Assembly: GCA_016926575.1 (NCBI GenBank)
Contig: JAFGOJ010000163.1
Span: 1 to 7,148, forward strand
Length of the DNA stretch: 7,148 nt
Direction of reading: 5' to 3'
Source of the DNA: Anaerolineae bacterium
GTDB lineage: Bacteria; Chloroflexota; Anaerolineae; B4-G1; DUEL01
Below the pieces are notes generated by a model. It saw nothing but the letters and a program-made list of their open reading frames with translations. It made no database searches and had not been told where the DNA came from. Both the position numbers and the translations under genes were made by a program. This document shows, piece after piece, positions 6,466-7,148 of this stretch (positions are counted from its first letter, which is position 1; the number at the start of each line of letters is the position of its first letter).

Positions 6466-6884
6466 TTTGACTCCATTACATTGGACACAGATACGCGATG
6501 GGCCGGCGGGCGCGGCAACAACACGCGCAAAATGCCCATCTCGTACGTCGCTTCGACCCGTTCCGCATCCACGCTCCATGGCAAATCCACTTCGACGCGG
6601 AAGGGACCGTAAAAAATTTCCATTTGGCGGTAGACGCGCTTGGGTTCTGCATCACGCTGGCGCAGACCTTCCACCACCAGAATCCGCTGATCCAGAGTGA
6701 TGGAGAAATCCTCCACGCGCATCCCTCCAACCTCCACTTGAACGACCAGGCCGTCGTCGTTTTCGTAGACGTCGACGGGCGGTTCCCACGTGTAGCCGTT
6801 CTGAAAGACCGCCCACCCCGCGCCGAGGCGCTTCATCGCAGGCACGCCCTGCACCCATCGCGCGTATCTATCTTCAGTTGTCAT
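6462..6884 (-). CDS. Small heat-shock protein, Hsp20/alpha-crystallin family
   Basis: A 140-residue protein, typical of bacterial small heat-shock proteins. These ATP-independent holdase chaperones bind unfolding proteins and keep them soluble. The alpha-crystallin domain spans about 33-125, from WEPPVDVYENDDGLVVQVEV through the conserved YGPFRVEVDLP (92-102) to the signature MGILRVLLP (116-124) near the end of the domain. The C-terminal tail has only a V-S-V stretch (131-133) in place of a clear I-x-I oligomer contact. ATG 6884 is chosen because GGAGGAG lies 9 nt upstream; a TTG at 6893 touches that site with no spacer and is unlikely. The gene is first in the minus-strand cluster, and its stop overlaps or abuts the lon start, so chaperone and protease are probably made together. 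Confidence 0.95.
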   Translation of the reverse strand: MTTEDRYARWVQGVPAMKRLGAGWAVFQNGYTWEPPVDVYENDDGLVVQVEVGGMRVEDFSITLDQRILVVEGLRQRDAEPKRVYRQMEIFYGPFRVEVDLPWSVDAERVEATYEMGILRVLLPRPPAHRVSVSNVMESK

Positions 6885-6893
6885 TCCGCCCAA

Positions 6894-6900
6894 CTCCTCC
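6894..6900 (-). promoter_or_regulatory. Strong ribosome binding site of hsp20 (GGAGGAG)
   Basis: GGAGGAG on the minus strand sits 9 nt before ATG 6884 and directly against TTG 6893. Its position decides for the ATG and a 140-residue protein. Confidence 0.8.
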
Positions 6901-6917
6901 GTTCATCTGTCACCTAC

Positions 6918-6945
6918 ATTTTACCACATTGGACGCTTTCGGCAA
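6918..6945 (-). promoter_or_regulatory. Promoter of the hsp20-lon cluster
   Basis: On the minus strand a -35-like TTGCCG (6940-6945) and a -10 TAAAAT (6918-6923) are 16 bp apart. TGG directly before the hexamer makes it an extended -10. The start point would be near 6911, giving a short leader of about 27 nt with the strong ribosome site. It looks like a housekeeping-sigma promoter. No CIRCE-type inverted repeat (HrcA operator) is seen here. Confidence 0.55.
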
Positions 6946-6985
6946 TAGGACGACCCCATCATTATCCCCTGTTTCGAATGATTTC

Positions 6986-7017
6986 GCGTTAGATTTTTGT
7001 ATGAAATGCATTAGATT
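6986..7017. repeat. Pair of 10-bp direct repeats upstream of the hsp20 promoter
   Basis: GCGTTAGATT (6986-6995) and GCATTAGATT (7008-7017) differ by one base and are 22 bp apart, about two helical turns. They lie about 75-105 bp upstream of the predicted start point, a position where activators often bind. This is only a candidate: the region is AT-rich and short repeats can arise by chance. Confidence 0.3.
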
Positions 7018-7062
7018 CGACGAGAGCGCGTGCTCCCTGGGGCAGTCAATTGTTTTTTAGCC

Positions 7063-7148
7063 GTAACTGCTCAGGCTGTGCGCCTGGCAGTTACCCGCTT
7101 GGCGCGTCGAAGGGAGAAAATGGGGGTTTTGCGGGCGGCTTCGCCGCC
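7063..7148. mobile_element. Second copy of the palindromic MITE-like element, cut by the window edge
   Basis: The 86 visible bases align with 598-695 in the same orientation. There are four substitutions, all transitions, and the copy lacks the 12-bp duplication. It begins with the same GTAACTGCTCAG terminus. The single TTTTGCGGGCGG unit (7127-7138) leads into the hairpin arm, which is interrupted by the window end. It lies about 150 bp upstream of the predicted hsp20 start point. No gene is seen between it and hsp20. Confidence 0.85.

Noticed and set aside
3490..6612. A 1040-codon open frame on the plus strand, antisense to lon, the response regulator and the start of the PHP gene
   Set aside because: It mirrors the strongly biased codons of real minus-strand genes. 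Its product is Leu/His/Gln/Arg-rich with no domain I recognise, and the opposite strand encodes Lon and a receiver with every catalytic motif intact.
6885..7062. HrcA/CIRCE operator or tRNA gene upstream of hsp20
   Set aside because: No long inverted repeat of the CIRCE type and no cloverleaf-like sequence was found on either strand.

Overview
The window is GC-rich bacterial chromosome. The gene families and the style of the Lon and site-2 protease sequences fit Chloroflexota (an Anaerolineae-like lineage). That placement is inferred from gene families only; no rRNA or other marker is present.

Layout. (1) 1-561, minus strand: 5' part of a site-2 (M50) membrane metalloprotease gene that runs off the left edge. 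(2) 562-890: a divergent intergenic region. It carries a 166-bp palindromic insertion with perfect 12-bp terminal inverted repeats and an exact 8-bp target duplication, plus an extended -10 promoter for the next gene. (3) 891-1805, plus strand: an isoaspartyl peptidase / plant-type L-asparaginase. It converges on the next gene with an 18-bp gap. (4) 1824-6884, minus strand: four genes transcribed right to left, a small heat-shock protein (Hsp20), the ATP-dependent protease Lon, a receiver-only response regulator, and a PHP phosphoesterase fused to an AlbA_2 (Schlafen-type) domain. Hsp20 and Lon abut or overlap. The response regulator and the PHP gene are 1 nt apart. A 13-bp hairpin lies between Lon and the response regulator. 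(5) 6885-7148: the Hsp20 promoter region and a second, edge-truncated copy of the palindromic element in the same orientation.

Theme. Most of the window concerns protein quality control: a chaperone that holds unfolded proteins, a protease that degrades them, a membrane protease, and a peptidase for damaged (isoaspartyl) peptides. The less familiar part is the tightly coupled pair of a CheY-like receiver and a PHP-AlbA_2 fusion. It looks like a phospho-regulated nuclease or nucleic-acid-binding module with no kinase nearby. The clearest sequence-level discovery is the small non-autonomous mobile element. Its ends and target duplication match the IS66-family pattern, and its insertion split the likely promoter of the site-2 protease gene.
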